Positions 1 through 8,972 of a stretch of 64,000 nucleotides of DNA are shown piece after piece. The stretch's first letter is position 1; each line of letters begins with the position of its first letter. The DNA comes from Pseudomonadales bacterium. Its GTDB lineage: Bacteria; Pseudomonadota; Gammaproteobacteria; Pseudomonadales; Azotimanducaceae. The DNA lies in NCBI GenBank assembly GCA_012103505.1, contig WLWP01000001.1:4278001-4342000 (forward strand), given 5' to 3'. Both the position numbers and the translations under genes were made by a program. A model generated the notes under the pieces. The model was not told the DNA's origin and made no database searches. It saw only the letters and a program-made list of their open reading frames with translations.

Positions 1-310
1 CTTCCGTCCGACCAATTTTTACAATCTTGCCGGTATCAGGAGGCACTTGCTCGGCAATCAACCGCAACAGAGTGGACTTTCCAGCTCCGTTTCTTCCCAT
101 CACTCCAAGAGCCTCGCCGCGTTTCAGAGAAAAAGAGATGTCTTGGAGTGCCCAGAATTCTGTGGATCGATGAGTGGTCGAACGGGTCAGATCGGTGCGT
201 AGGAATGACTTAGCCAGGTCAATACTCAACTGAGAGCTGATATCCCTTTGCGACCTGGCGCGAATTTTGGACACGCCGGAAACTTCTAAAATGTGGTCCC
301 CTGGCAGCAC
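1..310 (-). CDS. ABC transporter ATP-binding protein, polysaccharide-export type (partial)
   Basis: Translating the reverse strand from a GTG at 308-310 gives about 103 codons of an ABC ATPase, running off the left edge of the window. A Walker A motif, GRNGAGKST, lies at residues 72-80 after about 55 residues of variable N-terminal sequence. That long N-terminal stretch before the first beta strand is typical of Wzt/KpsT/TagH-type ATPases that energise export of O-antigen, capsule or teichoic polymers. The GTG overlaps the stop of the upstream permease by one base (TAGTG), so the two are probably translationally coupled subunits of one exporter. The signature motif and Walker B are outside the window, so the substrate cannot be read. 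Confidence 0.85.
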   Translation of the reverse strand, partial: MLPGDHILEVSGVSKIRARSQRDISSQLSIDLAKSFLRTDLTRSTTHRSTEFWALQDISFSLKRGEALGVMGRNGAGKSTLLRLIAEQVPPDTGKIVKIGRTE

Positions 311-1152
311 TAGTTATCAACCACTCGTTCTTCCATCACATAAAATACTTTGCATCCAACGAAAAGGAGAATCACACCTAATAGAGCGAATGAAAGTAGT
401 GCTGGTGATGCCTGAAATTCGCCAACCAACACGGCAAGCCTAGTGGCATCGATGAAGATGGCAAAGGGGTTGTATGCGTTAAGTTCGGACAATATAGCGA
501 TGTTGGTTACTGGAAAAATAACCCCGCTGATAAAGAGGCCGTACTGAAGAACGATAGTGATGACTCGTCCGACATCTTTGTAGATTAAATTGCAAATACT
601 CAGCAAGAGTCCAAGGCTAAAAAATAGTGGGATTGCTGAGATAAGGATAAAAGTGCTTAACAGAGCCTCCAGATAAGGTTCGACATCTGTGAGCACGAAA
701 ATGATAGCCGTCAGCGTTAGGCGTACGACAGTTTCGAAGGTTAGTTGTGCATAACCGGAAGCTATTGAGCAAACAAGCGGAAACGACGTTTGGGCGGATT
801 CCTTACGTTTTTGATCTACCGTGCCGATAGCTACTTGTATGATACCTGCTAGGAAGAACCACAAAGTTACACCCAAAGCGATGAATGCGACCGGATTCGT
901 ACCATTGAATTCAGGTAGTACCCTAATTTGCGCGAGAAGACAGTAGATCCCGAGTGGTACTAAAGGAAGGACGTAGTTCCAGAAGATTCCAAGCTTGGTA
1001 CCGCGACTTGCGCTTCGCCAGTTACCGGCGAATAGTGATCCAATCTGCTTTTTGTTATCAACGAGCTGGGACAAGAGAAGCTTGGTCGCTTTAAATGCGC
1101 TCGCTGCCTGACGCCGGTTGGGTGTAATTTCAGTGAAAATTTGGTTCTTCAA
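310..1152 (-). CDS. ABC-2 type polysaccharide/polyol phosphate exporter permease
   Basis: A 280-residue membrane protein with about six hydrophobic segments after a roughly 55-residue cytosolic N-terminus, the layout and length of Wzm/KpsM/TagG permeases (ABC-2 family). It would form the inner-membrane channel that pushes an undecaprenyl- or lipid-linked polysaccharide to the periplasm. The partner ATPase gene follows with a one-base overlap. The ATG at 1150-1152 gives the family length. Nothing here identifies the polymer; glycosyltransferase genes that might do so would lie to the left of the window. Confidence 0.82.
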   Translation of the reverse strand: MKNQIFTEITPNRRQAASAFKATKLLLSQLVDNKKQIGSLFAGNWRSASRGTKLGIFWNYVLPLVPLGIYCLLAQIRVLPEFNGTNPVAFIALGVTLWFFLAGIIQVAIGTVDQKRKESAQTSFPLVCSIASGYAQLTFETVVRLTLTAIIFVLTDVEPYLEALLSTFILISAIPLFFSLGLLLSICNLIYKDVGRVITIVLQYGLFISGVIFPVTNIAILSELNAYNPFAIFIDATRLAVLVGEFQASPALLSFALLGVILLFVGCKVFYVMEERVVDN

Positions 1153-1512
1153 GGGCTCGTTCGTCAGAGTCTTTCGAGTTCTAGGCTTCGCATCAGGGTG
1201 TACTGGCGGCCCGAATCATACACGTTTTGTACAGATTGTGAGATGGTCAACCCGGTCTTAGGGCTTGCGGATTCTGCAATCCCTCGCTTACTCATTCTGG
1301 CGTGGCTCACTAAGTCCCTAACAATTTGTTAAGACCGTTTCGCTTTGCGATCACATAGTGTTTTGTACTCGAAAGTGAGGCATCTTTGACAAAAAATTGA
1401 ATTCTATGGGGACGCGTTCGCAAACGTAAAATATATTTGAGCTTTGGTTCAGTTCCCGTTTACCTAGATCTGCCATAATCCCCTCACGTTCAACGAAGAT
1501 GGGATCGAGCAG
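1153..1512. other. Intergenic region between divergent exporter and OmpA-lipoprotein genes
   Basis: About 360 bases between two divergently transcribed genes, so it should hold promoters for both. An AT-rich stretch at about 1380-1440 contains TTGACA at 1386-1391, a perfect -35 sequence, but no convincing -10 follows at 16-18 bases, so I assign no promoter. A 63-codon plus-strand open frame (1141-1332) has no recognisable features. No tRNA, repeat or mobile-element structure was seen. Confidence 0.5.
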
Positions 1513-2184
1513 ATGAAAAGTACCTTATGGAACTTGATTGCCGCGTCGGCAGCGGTGGTTGTGTTGTCGGGCTGTGTCACAAACCCCTACACAGGCGAGC
1601 GTGAAGCCTCCAACACCGCGCGGTCAGCAGGTATTGGTGCGGCCATTGGAGCGGTTGTTGGTGCACTAACCGGTGATGATGCTGATGAACGTCGTAAACG
1701 CGCCTTGATCGGTCTTGGCGTTGGTGGCTTGGCTGGTGCAGGCGTTGGTGCTTACATGGATAAACAAGAAGCGAAGCTCCGCCAGCAGTTGCAGGGCACT
1801 GGGGTTAGCGTGACCCGCATGGGCGACGACGTGGTACTTAATATGCCAGGAAATGTAACGTTTGATGTCAATCGATCAGATTTGCAGCCAGGGTTCTTAC
1901 CAGTACTTGATTCCGTAGGACTTGTGCTGAAGGAGTATCAACAAACTCTCATCGATGTTACGGGACATACTGACAGTACGGGGTCTCGAGAGCTAAATAT
2001 GGATCTATCGAATCGCCGCTCTCAGAGCGTGGCAACTTACTTGCGAGGTGCAGGAGTTGAACCGGCGCGTATCGAAACACTAGGTGTGGGTCCGAACTAT
2101 CCCGTCGCTGACAACAGTACGCCGAGTGGCCGTCAGGCGAATCGCCGCGTGGAGCTTGTGCTCAAGCCAATCGTACAAGGGTAG
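1513..2184 (+). CDS. OmpA-family outer-membrane lipoprotein with glycine-zipper segment (YiaD-like)
   Basis: A 223-residue exported lipoprotein. The signal peptide ends in the lipobox LSGC (Cys21). Next comes a Gly/Ala-rich stretch (about residues 38-82) resembling a glycine-zipper segment. The last 110 residues form an OmpA C-terminal peptidoglycan-binding domain, with the usual GHTDSTG and NRRVEL motifs. Such proteins tether the outer membrane to peptidoglycan. The ATG at 1513 directly precedes the signal sequence. The gene appears to be a single transcription unit, closed by a strong hairpin terminator just downstream. It resembles YiaD of E. coli in architecture; orthology was not tested. 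Confidence 0.9.
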   Translation: MKSTLWNLIAASAAVVVLSGCVTNPYTGEREASNTARSAGIGAAIGAVVGALTGDDADERRKRALIGLGVGGLAGAGVGAYMDKQEAKLRQQLQGTGVSVTRMGDDVVLNMPGNVTFDVNRSDLQPGFLPVLDSVGLVLKEYQQTLIDVTGHTDSTGSRELNMDLSNRRSQSVATYLRGAGVEPARIETLGVGPNYPVADNSTPSGRQANRRVELVLKPIVQG

Positions 2185-2197
2185 GTCTCTGTTGACT

Positions 2198-2223
2198 AAA
2201 GTGTGACGATCGTCACACTTTTT
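2198..2223 (+). terminator. Rho-independent terminator after the OmpA-type lipoprotein
   Basis: Bases 2198-2221 form a perfect 24-base palindrome (arms AAAGTGTGAC and GTCACACTTT around GATC). It is followed at once by a T-rich run (2219-2223, then CTTT). It lies 14 bases after the lipoprotein stop. The A-rich left arm could also make it work on the other strand. Confidence 0.85.
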
Positions 2224-2319
2224 CTTTGTTCTAGCAGGATGCTTTCGGTATAGCTGAGCATTCTGCTCTCCGTGTCACGGACGTTGGATGGAACCGATGG
2301 TTCCATAGACGTCTGAGTC

Positions 2320-4245
2320 ATGGTGAAGTATATGATTGGCAGATTCTTTGGCATCCTTGGGTTGACCTTGGCAATCGGGGCGTGCGGTAGCGGCAGTGGT
2401 TCTGGTTCTTCCAATTCCGCACCGGCGGCTAGTCCAGCTCAGCAACCTGAGCTCGAGAACTTAGCACCGATCTCCTTTAGCGAATCCATCGATCAAGGAA
2501 ATACCCTTGAGCGGGTCATCGCGTTCGAAAATAGCGGTAGTGCGCCGTTAACCTATTCAGTTGCGACAGGAGCATCCTGGATCTCGATTCTGACCGCGCC
2601 GTCTGGGACTCTGGCTGAGGGCCAAACAGGGCAGATCAGCTTTCGACTTGATTGTTCAGCCGGTACGCAGAATAGCCAGATCACACTATCCACGAACGAT
2701 GCTGATGAAGGCGTGACGTTGATTCCAGTCGACCTGGTTTGTAACCCACCAATTGCTCACGCGATTGCGCGGCTCACCGTCAATCAGGCGAGTAGGGCAT
2801 ATGACTCTGATACTAGTAGCACGATGAACATCCCCGGCTTGGCCGGACGAGACTTGCTGGCTCGAGTCTTTGTTACCGGTACTGGCGCTGTACCAAGCGG
2901 CGATCTGGTTGTGACAACACAGGCTGCTGCGGTTCGTTTTCCGCTCGTCGTTCCACCTTCTGTAAGCCAAACACCGGCTAGCGAGAGTTTGTTAAGTGCC
3001 AGCCACTATGTGGTCGTACCTGGTGTTGGAATTCAGCAAGGCGCGGAGATTCATGCTGAGATAGGTGGTGTGCGGTATCCGCCGAGTGGCACGATTAGTT
3101 TGGAAGTGGCTGACCCTGGCGTCTTAGGGATTACGTTGGTGCCTGTTACGCACAACGGACAGACACCCGCAATCGATGCCAGCGTTTACCTAGAACAGAC
3201 ACTTCAGCAGTTGCCAATCGGTGACTACCAGGTTCAAATTAGAGCGCCCTACACTTTTTTAGGGGCTTACGACTTAGACGATTTGTTAGATGATATTGCA
3301 GACCTTCGCACCCTCGATGGCAGTAGCGATCTGTACCACGCAGTCATTGTGCCGCCCAATCAATCGGGTTCGCAAACAGCAGGTCTTGCCTATGTTGGCG
3401 CTCCGGTAGTTGTGAGTATTGATTTGAGCGGCTCGCAAAACATCATCTCCCATGAGATTGGACACAACTTTAACCTGACTCATGCCCCCGCCTGTGCTGC
3501 GCCAAATACAGACCCTGATTTCCCCCAAGCCGACGGCAGTGTGGTGAATTGGGGCTACGACATCGTGAACCGAACTTTGGTTGAGCCAACCGCGACAAAG
3601 AAAGATCTGATGAGTTACTGCAACGACGTTTGGATAAGCAACTATAGCTTTGCAAAGGCACTCCTCTTTCGCGCTGGCATTTCACCGTCGGGGATGAGCT
3701 CCGGTGGCCAGCTGGAAAAGTCGCTTACCACGACCACGATTCGTGGTCGGCTGACTTTTGCGGGTGTCAGAGATCTATCAGTCTTGCCTGGTGGCACAAG
3801 TGAGAATACCCCCTCACTCGGACCGGTATTCCGATTTCAGGCGTGGAGCAGGAGCGGCCGAAAACTTGTTGATGCAGATGCATCGGTCATCGAAGTGGAG
3901 CATGGTCGGCCGGGTGAGCGCGTCTTTAGTTTGGTCGTCGATGCACTTGCAGAACCGATCTATAGCTATGTGGTTAGCAGCGCCTCGGGTGTTGTCGCTT
4001 CCGGAAGCTTTGCCGCTCAATCGAATCAAGTAGCGGGTCAAATCGAGCGCGAAGGCGCCGAGCTATCGTGGCGTCCAGAGCCAGGTTATGTCCTAGTGAT
4101 GCGTGATCGCGAAGGAAAGGTGGTTAGCCTGACGCGACAGGCACGGAGTCTGGTGCCAGAGGGTGTGGTGGCTGTTGAATTGATGGGTCCAGCAGGAAGT
4201 GCTGATCTTTTTGAAGGCGAGTCGACGCTTCATCTTTCACACTAG
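2320..4245 (+). CDS. Predicted secreted zinc metalloprotease lipoprotein (metzincin-like)
   Basis: A 641-residue exported protein. The N-terminus carries a lipoprotein signal with lipobox IGAC, then a Ser/Gly/Pro-rich linker. Residues of about 45-140 look like a BACON/Ig-type beta domain (repeated SWIS..., SG..., ISFRL pattern). Residues 378-388 read HEIGHNFNLTH, matching the metzincin zinc site HExxHxxxxxH, and a possible Met-turn (LMSYC) follows at about residue 431. This arrangement recalls the M66 (StcE-like) and M43 groups, but the usual Gly of HExxHxxGxxH is Asn, so the subfamily is uncertain. The last 200 residues are beta-rich and unassigned. It stands alone, between a terminator and a convergent operon. 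A second in-frame ATG at 2332 would also retain the signal peptide. Its own stop lies inside a 22 bp duplication. Confidence 0.75.
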   Translation: MVKYMIGRFFGILGLTLAIGACGSGSGSGSSNSAPAASPAQQPELENLAPISFSESIDQGNTLERVIAFENSGSAPLTYSVATGASWISILTAPSGTLAEGQTGQISFRLDCSAGTQNSQITLSTNDADEGVTLIPVDLVCNPPIAHAIARLTVNQASRAYDSDTSSTMNIPGLAGRDLLARVFVTGTGAVPSGDLVVTTQAAAVRFPLVVPPSVSQTPASESLLSASHYVVVPGVGIQQGAEIHAEIGGVRYPPSGTISLEVADPGVLGITLVPVTHNGQTPAIDASVYLEQTLQQLPIGDYQVQIRAPYTFLGAYDLDDLLDDIADLRTLDGSSDLYHAVIVPPNQSGSQTAGLAYVGAPVVVSIDLSGSQNIISHEIGHNFNLTHAPACAAPNTDPDFPQADGSVVNWGYDIVNRTLVEPTATKKDLMSYCNDVWISNYSFAKALLFRAGISPSGMSSGGQLEKSLTTTTIRGRLTFAGVRDLSVLPGGTSENTPSLGPVFRFQAWSRSGRKLVDADASVIEVEHGRPGERVFSLVVDALAEPIYSYVVSSASGVVASGSFAAQSNQVAGQIEREGAELSWRPEPGYVLVMRDREGKVVSLTRQARSLVPEGVVAVELMGPAGSADLFEGESTLHLSH

Positions 4246-4278
4246 CGCTCGGCTTCTTTCACACTAGCGCTCGGCTTC
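4235..4278. repeat. Perfect 22 bp tandem duplication spanning two convergent stop codons
   Basis: The 22-base unit at 4235-4256 is repeated exactly at 4257-4278. The first copy supplies the TAG of the plus-strand metalloprotease (4243-4245). The second supplies the minus-strand stop of the gcvR-like gene (CTA at 4264-4266). With a single unit the two stops would overlap in one CTAG. Confidence 0.95.
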
Positions 4279-4797
4279 GAGTTCGCCATCCAGATCGGCT
4301 TCGATGCAAAACTCCTCGAACGCAACACGCAGTTCATGTATGCGGACGCTGCTGGGTACGTTCGCGACCATCGCGACGCTAAAGATAGGTGTACCGGTGT
4401 GTGGCGCTGGTGTTGTTTCGGTCTGTAGATCTTGGATGTTGATATTGCGTTCGGAGAAGAAGCCCGCGATAGACGCGACTATCCCTGGATGATCCAAGGC
4501 GGTTACCGTTGCTCGGTAGGGTCGCGCTGAAACATCGTTTGGATGACCGTCATCTGTTTGTGATGTGCGGCGAAACAGATGAGCAAGGTCACCGCCATCA
4601 AGAAGCGTTAACGCGTTCTCGAATTCCGTAAGGTTTTCGTCTGTTCCCGAGACAGACATCAAGACCGCAAACTCACCGCCAAGCACAGTCATGCGGCTAT
4701 CTTCGATGTTGAGTGATAGTGTCTGAGCTAAGGATGATAGCTCTGCGACCAGACCTGGACGATCAGACCCAATGGTTGAAACGACGGCAGTAGCCAT
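4264..4797 (-). CDS. gcvR: GcvR-like two-ACT-domain regulatory protein
   Basis: A 177-residue protein with two ACT domains: residues 1-85, beginning with the typical SDRPGLVAELS motif, and about 93-165, with a second LDHPGIVASIAGFF motif. The family prototype GcvR binds glycine and restrains GcvA to control the glycine cleavage operon in E. coli. Here the gene directly follows glycyl-tRNA synthetase, overlapping its stop by one base (TAATG), so the two are surely cotranscribed. A link to glycine levels is therefore plausible. No GcvA partner is in the window, so the target is unknown. It is convergent with the metalloprotease gene. Confidence 0.82.
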   Translation of the reverse strand: MATAVVSTIGSDRPGLVAELSSLAQTLSLNIEDSRMTVLGGEFAVLMSVSGTDENLTEFENALTLLDGGDLAHLFRRTSQTDDGHPNDVSARPYRATVTALDHPGIVASIAGFFSERNINIQDLQTETTPAPHTGTPIFSVAMVANVPSSVRIHELRVAFEEFCIEADLDGELEAER

Positions 4798-6158
4798 TAG
4801 CTCATGTACTCACTTACATAGGCGGATAAATCGTTTGTGTGTACGCGCTCTTGTGCCATTGTGTCACGATTGCGGATTGTAACCGTGTCGTCTTCTTCAA
4901 CAGTTTGAAAGTCTACGGTGACGCAAAGTGGTGTCCCAACTTCATCATGGCGACGGTAGCCTTTACCGATATTGCCGGTGTCTTCGTAAAGAATCCGACC
5001 TAGGCCTAGTTTCTGGAGGGTTTTCTTGATGTCTTTGGCTTTCGCGACGATCCCCTCGTGATTGCGCTTTAAGGGCAGAATCGCGACCTTGATTGGTGCG
5101 AGGTGTGGTCGGAAACTCATAACAGTCCGCTCTTTGCCGTCTTCTAGACGCTCGACAGTGTAAGCTTCGTTCATCACAGCAAGTACGCCACGGTCTACAC
5201 CGGCAGAGGGCTCAATCACGTAGGGGACTTGCCACTCCTTGGTCTCGAGATCTTGGATTGCGAGTTTTGCGTTTGCTTCTGTGTTTGGTTGCACTTCGGA
5301 CTGTATGTTGTAGTCGCCTTGATTCTTTGTATGGGAACCAAGATCGTAGTCGGTACGATTCGCAATCCCCTCAAGTTCCTCTAGTCCGTGTGGGAAGCGG
5401 TACATAAGATCCACCGTCGACTTGCTGTAATGCGCCAGCTCATCTGCGGGTACATGGTATAGCTCGAGGTTGTTTTCGTTCACTCCTTGAGCTGCCCACC
5501 AACTGAGGCGCTCGTTGACCCAATGGTCATGCCAATTCTCGTCTTCGCCGGGTTTGACGAAAAACTCGAGCTCCATTTGTTCGAATTCCCGCACTCTGAA
5601 GATAAAGTTTCGCGGGGTTATCTCGTTTCTGAAAGCCTTGCCGATCTGGGCGATGCCAAACGGCAATTTTGGCGAAGTGGAGTCGAGGATATTCTTAAAA
5701 TTTGTGAATATGGCTTGTGCGGTTTCTGGCCGCAGATAAGCAAAGGAGCTGCCGTCATCGACCGGACCGACCGCTGTTTTAAACATAAGGTTGAACGGGC
5801 GAGGTTCAGTGAGGTCATTTGATCCGCAGCTTGGGCACTGATCGCTTTCGAGATGATCGGCGCGCCAACGGCTCTTGCATTCACGGCAGTCCACTAATGG
5901 ATCAGTAAACGTCGCCTCGTGCCCTGAGTATCGGAGGGTCGTTGGATTGGTGAGAATTGCTGCGTCTAGACCTTCGACATCATCGCGGTCGTAAACCATG
6001 GCTCGCCACCAGGCTGATTTGAGGTTGTTTTTGAGTTCGACGCCCAGGGGTCCGTAGTCGTAAACGCCCTGTAGACCGCCGTAGATATCGCTACTTTGAA
6101 AAATGAAGCCACGGCGTTTGGCCAACGCGACCAGCTCATCCATATTATTTGCTGTCAC
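4797..6158 (-). CDS. glyS: Glycyl-tRNA synthetase, single-chain dimeric (alpha2) type
   Basis: This 453-residue class II synthetase charges tRNA-Gly with glycine. It carries the [14 protein letters not shown] region of the eukaryote/Gram-positive-like GlyRS, a zinc site (CxxC near residue 92 and CPSCG near 114), motif 2 around [10 protein letters not shown], motif 3 around SAGVDRGVL, and a C-terminal anticodon-binding domain. Length matches the 450-500 residues of the alpha2 enzymes. It is clearly not the GlyQ/GlyS heterotetramer usual in Gammaproteobacteria. The downstream ACT-domain gene overlaps it. An alternative start at MDEL, five codons in, is possible. Confidence 0.95.
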   Translation of the reverse strand: MTANNMDELVALAKRRGFIFQSSDIYGGLQGVYDYGPLGVELKNNLKSAWWRAMVYDRDDVEGLDAAILTNPTTLRYSGHEATFTDPLVDCRECKSRWRADHLESDQCPSCGSNDLTEPRPFNLMFKTAVGPVDDGSSFAYLRPETAQAIFTNFKNILDSTSPKLPFGIAQIGKAFRNEITPRNFIFRVREFEQMELEFFVKPGEDENWHDHWVNERLSWWAAQGVNENNLELYHVPADELAHYSKSTVDLMYRFPHGLEELEGIANRTDYDLGSHTKNQGDYNIQSEVQPNTEANAKLAIQDLETKEWQVPYVIEPSAGVDRGVLAVMNEAYTVERLEDGKERTVMSFRPHLAPIKVAILPLKRNHEGIVAKAKDIKKTLQKLGLGRILYEDTGNIGKGYRRHDEVGTPLCVTVDFQTVEEDDTVTIRNRDTMAQERVHTNDLSAYVSEYMS

Positions 6159-6332
6159 AATCTCGGTCCTGAATATGCCCGGTTTGGAGGGCGCGAACTA
6201 TACCGGAAAAGTATGTAAATTTGGGCTTACAAAGCGCCACATTGTCTGGGAGTCTCGGCAGGTCATAAAGTGTTCCAATGGCCAGTAGAAAGAACCTTTA
6301 CATAAAAGGTCTAAGCAACCATTGGGCGATTC

Positions 6333-6683
6333 ATGAGACGCGGAGACACAGATCCCGACAAAGTTTACTTCAGAAGCGATAGCCGATTGTTTCGGATGAA
6401 TGAACAGTGGTTTTTCTCTTCACGAGAAGGGGATCAAGGGCCGTATAGCACCGAAATCGAGGCGCAGGGGGAACTCACCCGGCACGTGGCTGCATCACAG
6501 GAACTCAGTCCATTACGGGATTCGTCGAACGCGCCGGTAATTAATCTCGAAGTTGTGATCGACCGCCGCTCGGAACAAGTTCATGCGCCGCGAACAGACT
6601 CAACACAAAACCTGAGCTTGAGTGACATCAAAAACTCATCGTTGCAGGCGTACCGAGAAAGGGCACGTTTTCGTGCTCGCTAG
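6333..6683 (+). CDS. DUF6316-like small protein
   Basis: A 116-residue soluble protein. The first half contains RMNEQWFFSSREGDQGPY, a pattern I associate with DUF6316 proteins of Gammaproteobacteria (short proteins with a W-[FY]-F...REG..GP core). The second half is polar and ends in a basic tail (YRERARFRAR). No catalytic motif, membrane segment or signal peptide is visible. It stands alone and divergent from glyS. The function of the family is unknown to me. Confidence 0.7.
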   Translation: MRRGDTDPDKVYFRSDSRLFRMNEQWFFSSREGDQGPYSTEIEAQGELTRHVAASQELSPLRDSSNAPVINLEVVIDRRSEQVHAPRTDSTQNLSLSDIKNSSLQAYRERARFRAR

Positions 6684-6795
6684 CGTCTGATCTTTCGTCC
6701 CAACTCCGAGTAGATTCTCTGGATCGCAACACAGTGGATTGCGTCTGGACGCGCTGCCGCGCAGACTTGGCTCTTCACTTCTTCAAGGTAGAGTA

Positions 6796-7572
6796 ATGTC
6801 TAATCTCTTCGACCTGACTGGTAAGGTCGCGCTAATCACTGGTTCGAGCAAAGGTATCGGTAAAGCGATCGCCGAAGAAATGGCCCGCCAAGGTGCGCAG
6901 GTTGTGATCTCTAGCCGGAAGGCTGATGTCTGTCAGGCTGTCGCCGACTCGATCAACTCTGAGTTAGCAGATAAACCTGGAGGTGCGATAAGCATCCCTG
7001 CGCATGTCGGCCATAAAGAAGCACTGCAACAATTGGTTGATAAAACTCTGGCGAAGCTTGGCAAGATCGATATTTTGGTGTGCAACGCTGCGGTTAACCC
7101 GTATTACGGACCAATGAAAGACATGCCGGACGAGGCCTTTGAAAAAGTTCTCGGTATCAACATTCAATCGAATCATTGGTTGGCGCATATGGTGTTACCC
7201 GAGATGGTGGCTCGGCGGGATGGTGTGATTCTTGTTATCTCCAGCGTCGGCGGTTTGCGTGGCAGTGATTCGCTTGGCGCTTACTGCATATCTAAGGCAG
7301 CAGATGTACAGCTGGTCCGAAACCTTGCTGTCGAATATGGTCCACATAACATTCGGGTCAACGCGATATCCCCCGGGCTGGTCCGGACCGACTTTGCGCG
7401 GGCACTGTGGGAGAATCCAGCGATATTGGCAGAGCGAACATCAGGCGACCCACTTCGGCGAATTGGTGAACCACAAGAAATCGCAGGCTCCGCAATTTAT
7501 CTAGCGTCTGCTGCAGGTAGCTTTACCACAGGTCAAAACATAGTGGTTGATGGCGGCTCTACGATCACGTAA
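6796..7572 (+). CDS. SDR-family NAD(P)-dependent oxidoreductase
   Basis: A classical short-chain dehydrogenase/reductase of 258 residues. It has the cofactor motif TGSSKGIG near residue 15, NAAVNP (the NAG equivalent), catalytic Ser in VISSVGG, and the YCISK (YxxxK) pair about 13 residues later. It ends in VDGG, as these enzymes do. An upstream open stretch to 6739 exists. I chose the ATG at 6796 because the Rossmann fold begins right after it and a purine-rich AAGGTAGAG precedes it. The substrate cannot be told; many relatives act on hydroxyacyl-CoA or other secondary alcohols. It may share a transcript with the DUF1499 gene 30 bases downstream. Confidence 0.9.
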   Translation: MSNLFDLTGKVALITGSSKGIGKAIAEEMARQGAQVVISSRKADVCQAVADSINSELADKPGGAISIPAHVGHKEALQQLVDKTLAKLGKIDILVCNAAVNPYYGPMKDMPDEAFEKVLGINIQSNHWLAHMVLPEMVARRDGVILVISSVGGLRGSDSLGAYCISKAADVQLVRNLAVEYGPHNIRVNAISPGLVRTDFARALWENPAILAERTSGDPLRRIGEPQEIAGSAIYLASAAGSFTTGQNIVVDGGSTIT

Positions 7573-7602
7573 AAACGAACGCATAATTCAGAGGGGTATG
7601 TG

Positions 7603-8358
7603 ATGAGTGAATCATTTGATGGTCAAGATAACCGACGCTGGTGGGCGAAGGCATTGCTTGTCGGCGCGGTGGTTGGATTGGTGGCGCTACCGATTGGTGC
7701 GCTGGGTAGTCGTTTCGGCATATGGCCATTCATGGGCGGGTTTGCGTTGCTCGGCGTTGGGGTTGTACTTGCGACCATCGCATTTTTCCTTGGTGTGATT
7801 GGTGCTGTTTATGCTAATTCCAAGGGGTTGAATGCTGATCGTAAGAGCTGCCTGATCGCTGTAGTTATCGGCATAGTGATCTTGGGGCTCATGGGTAATC
7901 AGTTCATGACAGCGAGTGGCGTGCCCCCCATCCACAACATCAGCACCGATACATTGAATCCTCCGGAATTTGACAAGATTGTCGCTCTGCGGGAAGCCGA
8001 GGGTGCAAATCCGTTGGCTTACGATGCCGCCCAGATTGCCGAGCAACAACGCGCTGCATATCCCTATGTGAAACCTTTAGTGTCCGGAGAGAGTCCCAAT
8101 GAAATGTTTGGACGCGCGGTATCAGCCTTAGAATCGCTTGGTATGGAAGTTGTGTCTGCGGATGAGGCTGACGGCATAATTGAAGCGACGGACACCACCT
8201 TCTGGTTTGGATTTAAAGATGATGTTGCCATACGGATACGCGGTGAGGGCGGCGGGTCGGTGGTTGATATCCGCAGCGTATCGCGTGTTGGACAGTCGGA
8301 TCTTGGTAAGAACGCGGAACGAATCGGCCAGATATTGAACGCGCTTGGATCTAGTTAA
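7603..8358 (+). CDS. DUF1499 membrane protein
   Basis: A protein of 251 residues from the ATG at 7603, preceded by GAGGGG at 7591-7596; a GTG one codon earlier is less well spaced. Three hydrophobic segments occupy about residues 14-105. A soluble C-terminal domain of about 110 residues (YPYVKPLVSGES... to the end) matches the DUF1499 pattern, including a DVVDIRSVSRVG-like core near the end. The function of DUF1499 is unknown. The gene is convergent with the phosphodiesterase gene, with only five bases between stops. Confidence 0.85.
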   Translation: MSESFDGQDNRRWWAKALLVGAVVGLVALPIGALGSRFGIWPFMGGFALLGVGVVLATIAFFLGVIGAVYANSKGLNADRKSCLIAVVIGIVILGLMGNQFMTASGVPPIHNISTDTLNPPEFDKIVALREAEGANPLAYDAAQIAEQQRAAYPYVKPLVSGESPNEMFGRAVSALESLGMEVVSADEADGIIEATDTTFWFGFKDDVAIRIRGEGGGSVVDIRSVSRVGQSDLGKNAERIGQILNALGSS

Positions 8359-8363
8359 GCGTG

Positions 8364-8852
8364 TCAGAATTTTAGAATTTCGGTTTCTAAAGTTGATAGA
8401 TCAACGATGCCGATGGCATTGAATCCTTGCATATGCCCAGCACATTCGCCTGGGTTGAAGATTTTCGTTTGCGATCCCCAGTCTTCAAGACGATAGCGGT
8501 GCGTGTGGCCATGTAGAGCAAGTTCGTGGTGGTCCGCGAGATGGCCGTCGAATTCCAATGGGTCGTGAACGACGATGATTTCGCGCTCGTGCCACACAGT
8601 GGTAAACGGTGGCTCAAAGAATTGAAAGTTATGTCGAGCAATCGCTGCATCTAGACTTTCTCGTTCTTCGTCATTGTTGCCATAGACGCCGTACATCGGT
8701 GCGTTCAGATTGGCGAGCACATCTAAAGTTTTGGCCTGAGTCACGTCGCCAGTATGGATGACGCGTGACACGCCAGACTCGTTGAAAAGCTCAACAATTT
8801 TCCCGACGTTTTTGAGATTGTTGTGGGTATCGGAAACGATGCCGATGCGCAT
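8364..8852 (-). CDS. YfcE/MJ0936-type metallophosphoesterase
   Basis: A 162-residue calcineurin-like phosphoesterase. It shows all metal-binding motifs of the small YfcE/MJ0936 group: SDTHNN near the N-terminus, HTGDV, GNNDEE, an HDP histidine and GHTHRY. Such enzymes hydrolyse phosphodiester bonds with Mn2+; the natural substrate is not known. Length is usual for the family. It is transcribed away from the thiolase terminator and converges on the DUF1499 gene. Confidence 0.9.
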   Translation of the reverse strand: MRIGIVSDTHNNLKNVGKIVELFNESGVSRVIHTGDVTQAKTLDVLANLNAPMYGVYGNNDEERESLDAAIARHNFQFFEPPFTTVWHEREIIVVHDPLEFDGHLADHHELALHGHTHRYRLEDWGSQTKIFNPGECAGHMQGFNAIGIVDLSTLETEILKF

Positions 8853-8919
8853 AATCGTTCTATCTTAGTTGTGTGTAGCTATTGTTAAGCGGTGGCTCGT
8901 GCGATTTTTGCATAGGCAG

Positions 8920-8950
8920 AAAAAAAGGCCGACCCCGCAAGGAATCGACC
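8920..8950 (-). terminator. Rho-independent terminator after the thiolase gene
   Basis: Read on the minus strand, a ten-pair stem (with G-U pairs) made from 8941-8950 and 8927-8936 closes a four-base loop and is followed by seven T residues (8920-8926). It lies 22 bases beyond the thiolase stop, so it should end the OB-fold/thiolase transcript before the phosphoesterase gene. Confidence 0.85.
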
Positions 8951-8972
8951 CTTAGTTCTTTGGGCTAGTAGG

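Noticed and set aside
1141..1332. A 63-codon plus-strand frame between the exporter permease and the lipoprotein gene
   Set aside because: It overlaps the permease start, has no ribosome-binding site, and matches no family I know.
8920..8950. Thought of as a short repeat or attachment site because of the poly-A and G/C arms
   Set aside because: Read on the minus strand it is an ordinary hairpin plus T-run behind the thiolase gene.
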